Part shown: one piece after another, positions 14,098 through 23,458 of the stretch
Layout: each line of letters starts with the position of its first letter
How positions within the stretch are numbered: position 1 is the stretch's first letter
Assembly (NCBI GenBank): GCA_964531805.1
Contig: CAZHGE010000029.1
Span: 1 to 26,949, forward strand
DNA: 26,949 nt
Reading direction: 5' to 3'
Origin: RGIG8767 sp964531805
Lineage (GTDB): Bacteria; Bacillota; Clostridia; Lachnospirales; Lachnospiraceae
The notes under the pieces: generated by a model
What the model was told of the DNA's origin: nothing
Database searches by the model: none
What the model saw: the letters and a program-made list of their open reading frames with translations, nothing else
Translations under genes and position numbers: made by a program

Positions 14098-17000
14098 ATG
14101 ACCGATTTAGGAAAAAACAGAGTATATGACATAGGGGAAATTGAAACCTTAAAAAGCACGGCGGTAAACCTGTTAAATACAGGGATCGATGCCTGTATAT
14201 CCTGGGATTATTCCATAACCGAACTGAATACCCTGCAGTCCCAGACACCGGTAAAATCCGGACAGTTAAGCAGTGCGCTGGACGGGGCAGGAACTCTCTA
14301 CCAGTCAGATTACGAGGTGGAAAAATGCTGGATAGAAGGTGCGCTTACTAACATCATAACCAACATCCCCGCACAGGATGCAGCGGGTGCCCAGCTGTTG
14401 GAGCCGTTACATGAAAACCTCCAGCTGATCATGGGGATGATAGAAGATTTAGCAGGATGCATCGAAGCAGCAGGAACCAACCTGTCCCTTTCTGAATTCC
14501 AGGAAAAGATAGAAGGAGTGAAGCAGGACTGGGATGACAGTACACTCGAAGAAAACTTACAGGAGTTTGAGACCAGCTTTATCGGGATGATCGAAAATAC
14601 CTGTTACGGCGCAGACCCTGTAAACATGAGCACCGGAAACTTTGTGTACCGCTATACGGACTTAACGACCGGCGGGGACCAGCCGTTAAGTTTTGTAAGG
14701 ACCTATAATGCCATGAGCCGCCATAAAGGGATACTGGGCAGATGCTGGTCACATAACTGGGAAAAGAGCCTGAAGGAAAAAGAAGGTACGCTGGTCTTAT
14801 ACCACGAAGACGGCAGACAGGAAACCTTTGTGCCGGAGGGCATGACCGGGGAAAAAGAAGCAGAAAAGACAGAAGATGAAAAGGCAGCCCGGATCTATGT
14901 AAGCAGACACAACCCCAAAGCCCGGATCATACAAAACCAAAACGGGAAGTTCCTGTTACCGGGTGGAAACGGCGTTTTTGAGTATTACGATACAGACGGC
15001 CGTCTTTTTTTACTGGAAGATCATAAAAGCAGCCAAACCATGTTAGAGTATGAAGAAGACAGACTCAAAAGGGTGTATAAAAACACGGGGGAGGAACTGC
15101 GTTTTTCCTACGGGGATAAAGACCGTCTTGTGGAAGTAAAAGACCATACCGGGCGGACCATACATTTTTCCTACGAAGGGAAAAAACTGGTGGAAGCAGA
15201 AGACCCGGAAGGGAATGCCTTTACCTATGAATACGGGGCAAACGGAAGGATCAGCCGCATACTGGATAAGCGTAATGTCCCTGTCCTTGAAAATGAATAC
15301 GACGATTACAGAAGAGTCGTGCTCCAGCGTTTCCCGGACGGCGGGGAGATTAAGTTTGACTATCAGGATAAGAAAAAGGCAGTCAGATTAACGGAGCAGA
15401 GCGGAGGCATAACGGCCTACATCCATGATAGGAAATTCCGCAGTAAGAAGACCATCTTTGAGGATGGGTATGAGGAATGGGAGTATGATGCAGAAGGCAG
15501 GGTAAAAAGAAAACGGGATAAGAATGGAAATGAGACCTTCCATGCCTATGATAAAAAGGGAAGACCAACAGAGACAACGGACCCGCTTGGAAGCAAAACA
15601 GCCAGAACCTATGATGAAAAGGGAAGGCTGACAGAGATCCTCCATCCAAATGGAAGTAAGACCAGCTATACCTATGATGAAAAAGGCCGTCCTGTCTGTA
15701 TGAGGGATCCGGCAGGGGAAGAGACCACCTTATCTTATGAGAACGGGGAAAGCAGACCTTCGCATGTTACCTATGCAGATGGCAGCACGATGCACCTTTC
15801 CTATGATGAAAAAGGAAACATCCTCTCCATCCGGTATCCGGACGGGACAGGCATGTCCTATGCCTATGATGCCTTAAGCCGTGTGACAGAAGCTGTGGAC
15901 GGAAATGGAAACACCACCCGTATCGCATACGACGGGCTGGACCGCATCAAAAGCATAACACGTGCAGACGGTGCCCGGCAGAACCTTGCCTATAACCCGA
16001 TGGGGGAAGCTGTGCGGGTGGAAGACTTTGATGGATATGCCAGCACATGGGAATACAATGAGTTAAACAAACCTGTCTTATATGTGGACAAACAGGGCAG
16101 AAAGACCCGGATGGAATACGATAAGATGTGGAATGTAAGCCGCATAACAGACCCGGAGGGCGGCATTACGGAATATGCCTATGATAAGCAGAAACGCTTA
16201 ATACAGGTAACAGACCCTCTGGGAAGGAGCGTACGGTTTTTCTATGACCCAAACGGGAACCGTACAAAGGTGCTCTATCCGGATGATACCTGCATGCAGT
16301 ATGAATACGATGCCCTAAACCGTGTGGTAAAAGAAACAGACCGTGCAGGACGATGCACCCTGACAGAATACGATGTGATGGGAAATGTCTCCTGCAAAAC
16401 GGATAATGAAGGGAACAAGACCAGTTTTATCTATGATGCCTGTAACAGAAAGATAAAAGAGACAGACAGAAGCGGTGCGGTAACGGAATATACCTATACC
16501 CCATTGGGAAAACCAGACCGTATCCTCCACCCGGACGGACGTATGGAACGGTATTCCTACGGACCGGGCGGACGGCTGGATAAACAGGATAAGGGGGACG
16601 GCACCTGGGAGTCCTATGCCTATGACAGAAACGGCAATCTGACAGAAAAACGCTGCCAGGACGGCAGGACCTATACCTATACATATGACTGCCTAAACCG
16701 GATAACAGAAATCTGTTTAAATGGAAAAACAGAAAAAACCTATGCCTATGATGCCATGGGAAATGCCACATCCATGAAGGATGCGGCAGGAAGGGAGACT
16801 GTGTACCAGTATTCCCCGATGGGAAAACTGACTGCCGTAACCGATGCCATGGGAAACCGCGTGTTTTATTCCTACAACGGCAGGGATGAACTGACGGGCA
16901 TCCTTCAGATGGAAAAAGGCGGAAAGACAGAATTTTTACTGCCGCAGGAAGGAGAAGTTCTCCTTGATGAAGACTGGGTTAAGATCAAAAAACACAATGA

Positions 17001-19386
17001 AGAAAACCATGACCTGCACCTGACCCTCATTACAAGGGATGCGGCAGGACAGATCATTAAAATGACGGATGCCTTAGGCAGGGAGGATGCCTATGAATAC
17101 GACTGCATGGGAAACGTATCCAGACGCATAAACCAGGGCGGGGAAGAAATCGTATGGGAATACCATGCAGACGGACAGGTACGCTCCATCACGTATCCGG
17201 GAGGGAAAAAGGCCGTCTATGCCTATGACGCCCTGGCAAGGTTAAGCCGTATACAGGACTGGCTTGGTGAAACCATATTTACCTATGATAAGGAAGGAAA
17301 CCTGACAGAAAGCAAAGACCATAACGGACAGGTCATGACCTATGCCTATACACCATCCGGAAAACGAAAATCCGTATGTTATCCGGATGGAAGTAACATA
17401 CAGTACCGTTACGATGATATGGGACGCGTGGAGAACATCACAAGTGAAGAGTTAAACCTTGCTTACGCCTACGACAAACAGGAACACCTATCATGGTGTA
17501 AACGCAGCAACGGCATACAGACACGCCTAAACTATGATACAGAGGGCAGGGTAAGCGAACTTACCCATGAAGATGAAAACGGCATCTTAGAAGCATTCCG
17601 CTGTGGATATGACCGTATGGGAAACCGGACCTGGCTGAAACGGGAAAGCAGGGAGGAAGGATACTCCTTCCACAGAACCTATGAATACGACCCTCTTGAC
17701 CGTCTGATAACGATACAGGAAGATGGAAAGACCACTGCCAGCTTTGAGTATGACGGTTACGGCAACCGGATAAAGGAATGTTGCTATAAAACTGGACAGA
17801 CATTATCAGAAGGACCACAGGTACGGGAACTTGCTTATAATGCTTTAAACCAGCTGACTGGTGACGGGGAAAACCATTATACATACGATGTCAAAGGAAA
17901 CCTGATGGAAGTAAAAGGAAGTAACGGAACCGTCCGCAGGATGTCCTATGACCATAACAACTGCCTGATGGAACTGTATGAAAATGAAAAGCTGATACAG
18001 ACAAACAAGTATAACGGAGTCGGAATCCGTGTAGAGAGCATTTTTGTCGGAAAGACGGCTAATTATGTGCCGGACTATGCGGACCCTTACCACAGGACAG
18101 CAGTGGAATATGGAGAGGGAGGAAGCAGCAGAAACTATCTGTGGCATGACAATACCCTGCTTGGAATTGCAAATGAAGGAATGCACGTACTGACCGACCT
18201 GTTCCACAGCCCGGTGCGCGTGACCACAGAAGAGGGCAGCACCAAAAACCTGTACCATTACAACGAATACGGCCTTATGGAGAAACAGAAAGAAGAAATT
18301 TCACTGCCGTTTGGTTACACAGGCTACTTAAAGGAAAGTATTTCCAATCTGTACTTCACAGGAAGCAGGGAGTATAATGTAGAAAGTGGAAGGTTTTTAA
18401 GCAAAGACCAGTACCGCTACATGGACTATAAGGATCCTTCCAGCATCAACCTGTATGCCTATGAAAAGAATAATCCGCTGCGTTACATAGATTATGACGG
18501 GCATGAATGCATAGAGGAGAAAAACTATTTCGAGAGATCCCTTGAGATGATCATCTTAGGCGACTATTCGGATGAAGTAACGCTGCTTGGCCTTGCAGGA
18601 AGTGTCGCATTGGGGGTGCTTGGGCTCGATTTTCCAGCAGACATCCGCGATCTTACAGCCTGCTTTACCGTGAACTTTGATCCAAGCGACCCGATGTGGT
18701 GGATGAATCTGGCCGGTTGCGCGGCATCCTTCTTACCACTGGTAGGCGGCTTAAAGTTCTTAGACGAAGGAGCCGAGTTATTAAAGTACTCAGATGAGGC
18801 TGTAGAAGCCGCAGGAGATGTCGGGAAACATTTGGATGAAGCGGTTGAAGGGGGGAAAGAATCTTTAAATAAGGTTTTAGGCTATGTCGATAATATAGTT
18901 GATGAGTCTGGTAATATTGATCCACAAAAAATGAATACTTTAAAATTGGCTATTCAGAAAGGAACATTTAGTAGTGATGAGATAAAACTTATTAGTCAGC
19001 AGATGTCTGAATTAGGCATAGTAAAAGAATATGAGACTACTATGAAGAACATTAATTTTGGTACATATCTTAAAAATGCTATAGGAGATCCCCCTGAAGC
19101 AATGATCAACCCGCACGCACATCATATTTTATTTAAAACGGGAAATGGTGTAGCACAACAAGCATTGGTTCAGGAAGGTCAAGCAATATTAAGAAAGCAT
19201 GGCATTGATCCAATTGTAGGAACTGAAAATCTTGTATGGGCACCTAATGGCGTTATAGGCCAACATAATATAAATTCATTGACGGAAGTTGTAGATACTT
19301 TAAAAGAAGTTGATGAGATGGGTGGAGATTATGATGATATGGTTGAAGCGCTAGGTAAATTAGGAATTATAGCAGGGCAAAGATAA
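14098..19386 (+). CDS. Rhs/YD-repeat polymorphic toxin with AHH nuclease tip
   Basis: This 1762-aa protein is a contact- or secretion-delivered toxin. In order: a helical N-terminal domain (1-165) with no signal peptide; a DUF6531-type entry segment from about 169 (CYGADPVNMSTGNFVYRYTD); dozens of ~21-residue YD repeats (about 300-1400) that form the Rhs cocoon; and the Rhs core (1419-1470, YFTGSREYNVESGRFLSKDQ then NLYAYEKNNPLRYIDYDGHE). A pre-toxin region follows (about 1490-1570). The tip (about 1585-1762) carries NPHAHH at 1671-1676 and a later GQHN (H1723), the marks of the AHH family of HNH/EndoVII-fold nucleases. The tip DNA is clearly more AT-rich than the rest, consistent with tip exchange. 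The next gene is the likely immunity gene. The export route is not shown; no secretion genes are nearby. Confidence 0.9.
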   Translation: MTDLGKNRVYDIGEIETLKSTAVNLLNTGIDACISWDYSITELNTLQSQTPVKSGQLSSALDGAGTLYQSDYEVEKCWIEGALTNIITNIPAQDAAGAQLLEPLHENLQLIMGMIEDLAGCIEAAGTNLSLSEFQEKIEGVKQDWDDSTLEENLQEFETSFIGMIENTCYGADPVNMSTGNFVYRYTDLTTGGDQPLSFVRTYNAMSRHKGILGRCWSHNWEKSLKEKEGTLVLYHEDGRQETFVPEGMTGEKEAEKTEDEKAARIYVSRHNPKARIIQNQNGKFLLPGGNGVFEYYDTDGRLFLLEDHKSSQTMLEYEEDRLKRVYKNTGEELRFSYGDKDRLVEVKDHTGRTIHFSYEGKKLVEAEDPEGNAFTYEYGANGRISRILDKRNVPVLENEYDDYRRVVLQRFPDGGEIKFDYQDKKKAVRLTEQSGGITAYIHDRKFRSKKTIFEDGYEEWEYDAEGRVKRKRDKNGNETFHAYDKKGRPTETTDPLGSKTARTYDEKGRLTEILHPNGSKTSYTYDEKGRPVCMRDPAGEETTLSYENGESRPSHVTYADGSTMHLSYDEKGNILSIRYPDGTGMSYAYDALSRVTEAVDGNGNTTRIAYDGLDRIKSITRADGARQNLAYNPMGEAVRVEDFDGYASTWEYNELNKPVLYVDKQGRKTRMEYDKMWNVSRITDPEGGITEYAYDKQKRLIQVTDPLGRSVRFFYDPNGNRTKVLYPDDTCMQYEYDALNRVVKETDRAGRCTLTEYDVMGNVSCKTDNEGNKTSFIYDACNRKIKETDRSGAVTEYTYTPLGKPDRILHPDGRMERYSYGPGGRLDKQDKGDGTWESYAYDRNGNLTEKRCQDGRTYTYTYDCLNRITEICLNGKTEKTYAYDAMGNATSMKDAAGRETVYQYSPMGKLTAVTDAMGNRVFYSYNGRDELTGILQMEKGGKTEFLLPQEGEVLLDEDWVKIKKHNEENHDLHLTLITRDAAGQIIKMTDALGREDAYEYDCMGNVSRRINQGGEEIVWEYHADGQVRSITYPGGKKAVYAYDALARLSRIQDWLGETIFTYDKEGNLTESKDHNGQVMTYAYTPSGKRKSVCYPDGSNIQYRYDDMGRVENITSEELNLAYAYDKQEHLSWCKRSNGIQTRLNYDTEGRVSELTHEDENGILEAFRCGYDRMGNRTWLKRESREEGYSFHRTYEYDPLDRLITIQEDGKTTASFEYDGYGNRIKECCYKTGQTLSEGPQVRELAYNALNQLTGDGENHYTYDVKGNLMEVKGSNGTVRRMSYDHNNCLMELYENEKLIQTNKYNGVGIRVESIFVGKTANYVPDYADPYHRTAVEYGEGGSSRNYLWHDNTLLGIANEGMHVLTDLFHSPVRVTTEEGSTKNLYHYNEYGLMEKQKEEISLPFGYTGYLKESISNLYFTGSREYNVESGRFLSKDQYRYMDYKDPSSINLYAYEKNNPLRYIDYDGHECIEEKNYFERSLEMIILGDYSDEVTLLGLAGSVALGVLGLDFPADIRDLTACFTVNFDPSDPMWWMNLAGCAASFLPLVGGLKFLDEGAELLKYSDEAVEAAGDVGKHLDEAVEGGKESLNKVLGYVDNIVDESGNIDPQKMNTLKLAIQKGTFSSDEIKLISQQMSELGIVKEYETTMKNINFGTYLKNAIGDPPEAMINPHAHHILFKTGNGVAQQALVQEGQAILRKHGIDPIVGTENLVWAPNGVIGQHNINSLTEVVDTLKEVDEMGGDYDDMVEALGKLGIIAGQR
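16000..18809 (+). repeat. Rhs duplication, upstream copy
   Basis: This stretch of the full-length Rhs gene is repeated at 23803-26612 with a constant 7803-bp offset and no net gaps. By eye the copies are identical at 16066-17364 and 18341-18802, and diverged between (17365-18340). All similarity ends at 18810, where the toxin tips begin. Confidence 0.9.
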
Positions 19387-19424
19387 TAATAAAAGAAAGG
19401 AATATACAAAAGTATTAGGAGAAG

Positions 19425-19937
19425 ATGGATAAAGAAAAAATTAAGGAAATGAGAAATGCAATTAAAAGTAATAGATTAGATTTGGTAAAAAAATTAATAT
19501 TAAATAATGAAGGATTGTTGAATGTAGATACGATATTTGGATCTTGGCTACATGTTGCAGCTTCACAGGGAAAAAGAGACATAGCAGAATATCTTATTGA
19601 GTGTGGCATGGATGTAAATAAAGAAGGAGACATCTCAGGGGGAAATCCAATACGTAGTGCTGCAGAAAGTGGTCACCTAGATATTGTTGAATTACTGTAT
19701 CAAAATGGTGCAAGATTTGATGTGAGTGTTGCAACAAAGAATCCGTTGTTCGGAGCAATACCGGGGGGGCATTATGAGGTAGTAAAATTTATGGTTGAAA
19801 ATGGAATTGATATTATGGCGTATTACTCCATTGGACAATTGGATAAAGTAGATGCCTATGAGTACGCGAGACAATATGGACAAACTGAAATTGCAGAATA
19901 TTTAAAGTCAAAACTTGATGAAAACATAATTGGTTAG
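19425..19937 (+). CDS. Ankyrin-repeat protein, probable immunity protein for the AHH toxin
   Basis: The 170-aa protein is made almost wholly of ankyrin repeats: WLHVAASQGKRDIAEYLIEC (about 43-62), then PIRSAAESGHLDIVELLYQN, PLFGAIPGGHYEVVKFMVEN and a last degenerate DAYEYARQYGQTEIAEYL. It has no signal peptide or membrane segment. It begins 38 bases after the Rhs stop, behind TTAGGAG, in the position where an immunity gene is expected. Ankyrin proteins are known as immunity proteins in polymorphic toxin loci (surveys by Zhang, Aravind and colleagues). Binding to this particular nuclease is inferred from position only. Confidence 0.8.
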   Translation: MDKEKIKEMRNAIKSNRLDLVKKLILNNEGLLNVDTIFGSWLHVAASQGKRDIAEYLIECGMDVNKEGDISGGNPIRSAAESGHLDIVELLYQNGARFDVSVATKNPLFGAIPGGHYEVVKFMVENGIDIMAYYSIGQLDKVDAYEYARQYGQTEIAEYLKSKLDENIIG

Positions 19938-19952
19938 AGTGATGTAGATAAA

Positions 19953-20084
19953 ATGAATAATTGCGGAGTGCTCTATTTATATGTTGACGAGGTTGAAGGA
20001 AAAGAAAAGCAGTATCATATTTTTTTCAGTGGCAAAGGGGTGAGAAGGAATTTTGTAATTCCTAATTATCACCAATCGGGGTGA
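19953..20084 (+). CDS. Small open frame, possible gene remnant
   Basis: ATG 19953 opens a 43-codon frame (ends at TGA 20082-20084) whose product has protein-like composition (VLYLYVDEVEGKEKQYHIFF, then GKGVRRNFVIPNYHQ). It lies 15 bases after the ankyrin gene and has only a weak purine stretch before it. It may be the end of a lost accessory gene, a decayed second immunity gene, or chance. A 6-bp hairpin ATCACC/GGTGAT (20068-20085) overlaps its end. The rest of the gap up to 20263 shows no gene. Confidence 0.25.
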   Translation: MNNCGVLYLYVDEVEGKEKQYHIFFSGKGVRRNFVIPNYHQSG

Positions 20085-20263
20085 TCATTGAAGAAGATAG
20101 GGGATAGTTAATCACAAGATTTTTTAGGACTTTTGTAAAATATAGATAAGTATTTAGTTTTATTGAATTGTTTGCCGAGGCATGGCAAGGCCTTATTGCG
20201 ACTCGGTACAACTCAAAAAAAACAGGCCTAGAAATAAAAAACATACACAAAAGAGGTATAACT

Positions 20264-20752
20264 ATGAAAAAAATACAATTTTCTGATTTTTTTTCAGTTG
20301 ATTATTTGGGGATGATTTTGAAGCATAAAGATAGAATTCAAGATTTACTTCGAGAATACGATGTAGTGATTTTTATGGCACGAAAAGCAATTTGTTTCTA
20401 TAAAGCAATGGTTGCCAATGGAGAGATAGAAGAAACTGAATGTATGGTCTTATCCAGTAGAGTTTTATCTTACAATGTTTTTTCCTTATTGAAGGGAAAA
20501 AGCATAGCTATTGTAGATGACGTGGTTGTCAGAGGAAAATCTTTATCGTATTCGAAGGAGATACTTGAAAATTATAATATAGATGCAGATATTCATTTTA
20601 TGGCATGTGAAAAGGAATATATTGATAATGTAAGTTTTAAGAGTTATATAAAATCACCATTTATATACCTATCAGAGATGAGTATCTATCAATTATCCAG
20701 TTACATTACAGAATATATTGAAGCATCTATGGTGCCATATAATATAGATTAA
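20264..20752 (+). CDS. N-terminal segment: phosphoribosyltransferase-like domain
   Basis: This 162-aa segment could be translated alone. It has the type I phosphoribosyltransferase layout: a first strand and loop VVIFMARKAICFYKAMV (34-50), then the PRPP-binding signature IVDDVVVRGKSL (83-94), matching the hydrophobic-DD-hydrophobic-x-x-G-x-[ST] pattern, then a strand DIHFMACEKE. The frame is open upstream to 20168, but ATG 20264 alone has a ribosome site. A stand-alone truncated product might still fold, as it contains the core motif. Substrate is unknown. Confidence 0.6.
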   Translation: MKKIQFSDFFSVDYLGMILKHKDRIQDLLREYDVVIFMARKAICFYKAMVANGEIEETECMVLSSRVLSYNVFSLLKGKSIAIVDDVVVRGKSLSYSKEILENYNIDADIHFMACEKEYIDNVSFKSYIKSPFIYLSEMSIYQLSSYITEYIEASMVPYNID

Positions 20753-21451
20753 CCTATATATTCGCTTGATTTTGATGAGGTTGAAAAGATTAATGACACC
20801 TGGCTGAAAAATAATAATATAACAAATATAGCTGACGGATTACAGAATAAACTAGGAATTTTGAATTTTACAGTTCATTTCAAATCAGACAGTTTAAAGC
20901 CGTTTCTTGGAGAGGGAATCAATGTAGAAGAGGTATTTTTAAAAATACGTTTTTTACAATATGCTAAAAATGCAAAAATAATAGCTGTTCCTTTTGTACT
21001 ATTACCAGAAATAAGTTATGCAGAAATGGATGCATTATATAGTAGGTGTATAAATTCCGAACTGGATATATATATTGAACATTCAAATATGAGAGAGAAG
21101 TATGAGAATAAGTTAAAGATTGTGCAGTATATATTATCAAATATCTTGTTCTTAAAATATATAAAAGATCTTAGTATAAAAAATGTTAAAAAGGATTATG
21201 ATAATGAGTTTTTACAATTTGCAGCTCCAGTCTGTGATTACACCAAAATATCAGAGAATGTAATAACGGCAAGTTTGACGTTTGTAAGCCAGGTAAGTAG
21301 TATTAATAATCATTTTGAATTTGATGAATATTTATCTTGTACATATGATTATATTTTTAATTCGGCGATTTCGAAGGGAATGTACTATGATGGCAGGGGG
21401 GCAAAAGAACTGACAGAGATTATTACATTTCATGGATTGATAAATTATTAA
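20753..21451 (+). pseudogene. Middle segment of the interrupted gene
   Basis: These 232 codons continue the same frame between the two TAA codons. The product is soluble-looking with mixed helix and strand (FLQYAKNAKIIAVPFVLLPE; KLKIVQYILSNILFLKYIKD) and ends HGLINY before the second stop. I recognise no domain. The first in-frame start-like codon is TTG 20861 without a ribosome site, so independent translation is unlikely. Confidence 0.55.
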
Positions 21452-23458
21452 AAAAATATTTGGCAACAGGTAGAAAAATATACGGTATCCAGTCTTGTTG
21501 ATATATTGATTGATAAAGGTATTTTAGTTCCTGCGATTGTTCATGGCAAGGATAATAGTCTTATAAGGGGATACAAATGCGGTGAGATCTATAACCTTAC
21601 AAAAAAAGGAATTAAGTTGTTTGGTTATATGTTAGATATGTATGCAAAATCTGAAAAAGATGTTCCGCTTGGAAAAATTGAGTTGGAAAAACTTTGTGTA
21701 CTTTTTTTTAAGAATACAGCTTATAAAAATAGGTTGTTTTTAACTAGTAAGACTTTTGATGATGATTGCTTTTCGATATGCTACTCCAAGTTTGGCCCGA
21801 GAGTTTCCGATAATTCTAAAAAGTATAGGGTGAATAGTAGGTCTGCGTTGGCGTCTGCCCTTGAGGAGGAAAATATATTTTTAAAAGGTGAAAAGTATCA
21901 TATTGAACAGGCAGAAATACCAATTGATCAGAAATGGAAGATTATTGCAGAAAATTTTGCCTTGTCATATGTACATTTGCGTCAGTGCTTTGAGGAAGAA
22001 AAGATTCAATACAAATTTATTCGGTCATACAGTGATTTTTTAACGTTATTGGCAATTGGACCAGACAAAAAGAATCAGATGTTTTCTTTGATGGCAGAGT
22101 TGTATTTGCTGACAAGAATTGATATGGATGCATCTTTACAAGAGATCTTGCGTGAGATGGATAAAGCTAGGGAAGATAAATATCTAGGGATAATGGACGG
22201 TATCAATAGTGGAATGTGGAAATATGCGTGCTTTTGTGAAAAAGATATGATAGACGAGATTTTTAGCAAGGCAAGTAATACACAGAGTGATATACGATAT
22301 ATAAAAGAAGAATATTTGACAAGTGTCGGAGAAAACGACGAGAATCCAATATATGCTGAAATGATAGAGCAATGTGGCAGATTATTATATGAAATAGCGT
22401 ATTTATTTAATTATGCTCAAAAGAAATATACCAATGAGGAACGGAATAAAGTGTTGAGGAAGGCTGCTTTTTATAATAAGCAGTTTGATTCCATGCGACA
22501 TGCAATCAAATCAATATGTGAAACTGCTAGTGAGGAAGAAATAATTAAAGATTTAAAGGAGTTGAAAAAACGTGCACAAGCATTGATTAATGAGTGTGAT
22601 TTGTGTATTGAGGAGGCTGCATTCAAAGCAATTAGAGTATATAATGACATTTTTGTTATATATCATCCGGATAATGTACTATCAAGAAATGGGAAAGAGA
22701 TAAAGGTGCAAAATAGTCGAAGCAATAGCATTATAGAAAAATGTATTTTTCTTAAAGGGGATAAGGAAAAAGAACTGGGAGCACAGTTGTTGGAACTGAT
22801 TAATGAATACCATATTAATATAAATAAAGCGTTGATTATTTATATGGATATTGAGAATTCATATGAAGGACTTTTTGATAGCCAGCATATTGCAACAGGC
22901 GATTATTTTAAAAATTTGGTGACGTGTACATTGCGAAAATGTGACTATGATTTTAATGGTGCTTTAAGTCAGGTGGTTTGGTGTAGTAGGAAGGTTATAA
23001 AGAACCAAGGTATACAGTGTGAAGGGTTCAGACTGGATGTAAATGATTCTGGTGAAGTATTCGATGGGTATAGATTTGTGAAGTATTTTTTAATTAGAGA
23101 GGAGAAAGGAACAATGACAAGTGGAACAAGCAATGGTGGAATAACTATAAATAATCCAGTTTTTAATGGTGCAATTGGTGCGATAGGGGCTAATAACACT
23201 GTAAATATTGGTGTACAAAAGAATGAGGAGATTTTCTATAGCGATATCCAAAAAATGGATGTTAATAAATTAGGCCAGGATCCGGAGGCTATCAGGCTGA
23301 CAGAAGAGATAAAAACAGAAGCAGTAAATAGGAATAAGAACGAGGTTTTGATGAAACTGCAAAAATTAGCAGAGAAGGTTGGTAGCAGTGTTTTTGCCAA
23401 AGTTGTATCATCAGTAATTGTTGATGTAATGAAAGAAAATGGATATTTTCCATTTTAA
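21452..23458 (+). pseudogene. C-terminal segment of the interrupted gene
   Basis: These 668 codons follow the second TAA. They start with a helix pair resembling a winged helix (YTVSSLVDILIDKGILVPAI), then a long helical region (about 120-430) and a strand-rich part with ALIIYMDIENSYEG, loosely like the first strand of a palm/cyclase fold. A short Gly/Asn-rich run follows (GGITINNPVFNGAIGAIGAN), then a C-terminal helical bundle ending GYFPF. None is a firm family match. The first in-frame start-like codon is TTG 21506 with no ribosome site. Confidence 0.55.

Larger units (their letters stand above)
20264..23458 (+). pseudogene. Phosphoribosyltransferase-domain protein gene interrupted by two in-frame TAA codons
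   Basis: A single reading frame runs from ATG 20264 (behind AGAGGT) to TAA 23456-23458. It is broken only by TAA at 20750-20752 and TAA at 21449-21451. All three segments share one phase, and the codons right after each stop encode normal-looking protein (PIYSLDFDEVEKINDTWLK; NIWQQVEKYTVSSLVDILID). Neither later segment has a ribosome site or a convincing start. Read through, it would give 1062 residues plus two stop positions. The first ~160 residues contain a phosphoribosyltransferase PRPP-loop motif. The DNA is much more AT-rich than the Rhs genes on either side. It is either a young pseudogene with two nonsense changes or a gene whose TAA codons are bypassed; the sequence favours the first but does not settle it. 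Confidence 0.75.

Noticed and set aside
14098..19386. Several open frames on the minus strand inside the Rhs gene, two of them repeated identically in the second copy (near 16315-16771 and 24118-24574)
   Set aside because: They are shadows of the YD-repeat codon pattern. Their identity in both copies follows from the DNA duplication, and they have Cys/His/Arg-rich, non-protein-like composition and no ribosome sites.
20861..21451. Independent gene starting at TTG 20861
   Set aside because: It has no ribosome site, and the codons upstream of it back to the TAA at 20750 are in the same frame and look coding, so it is part of a longer interrupted gene.
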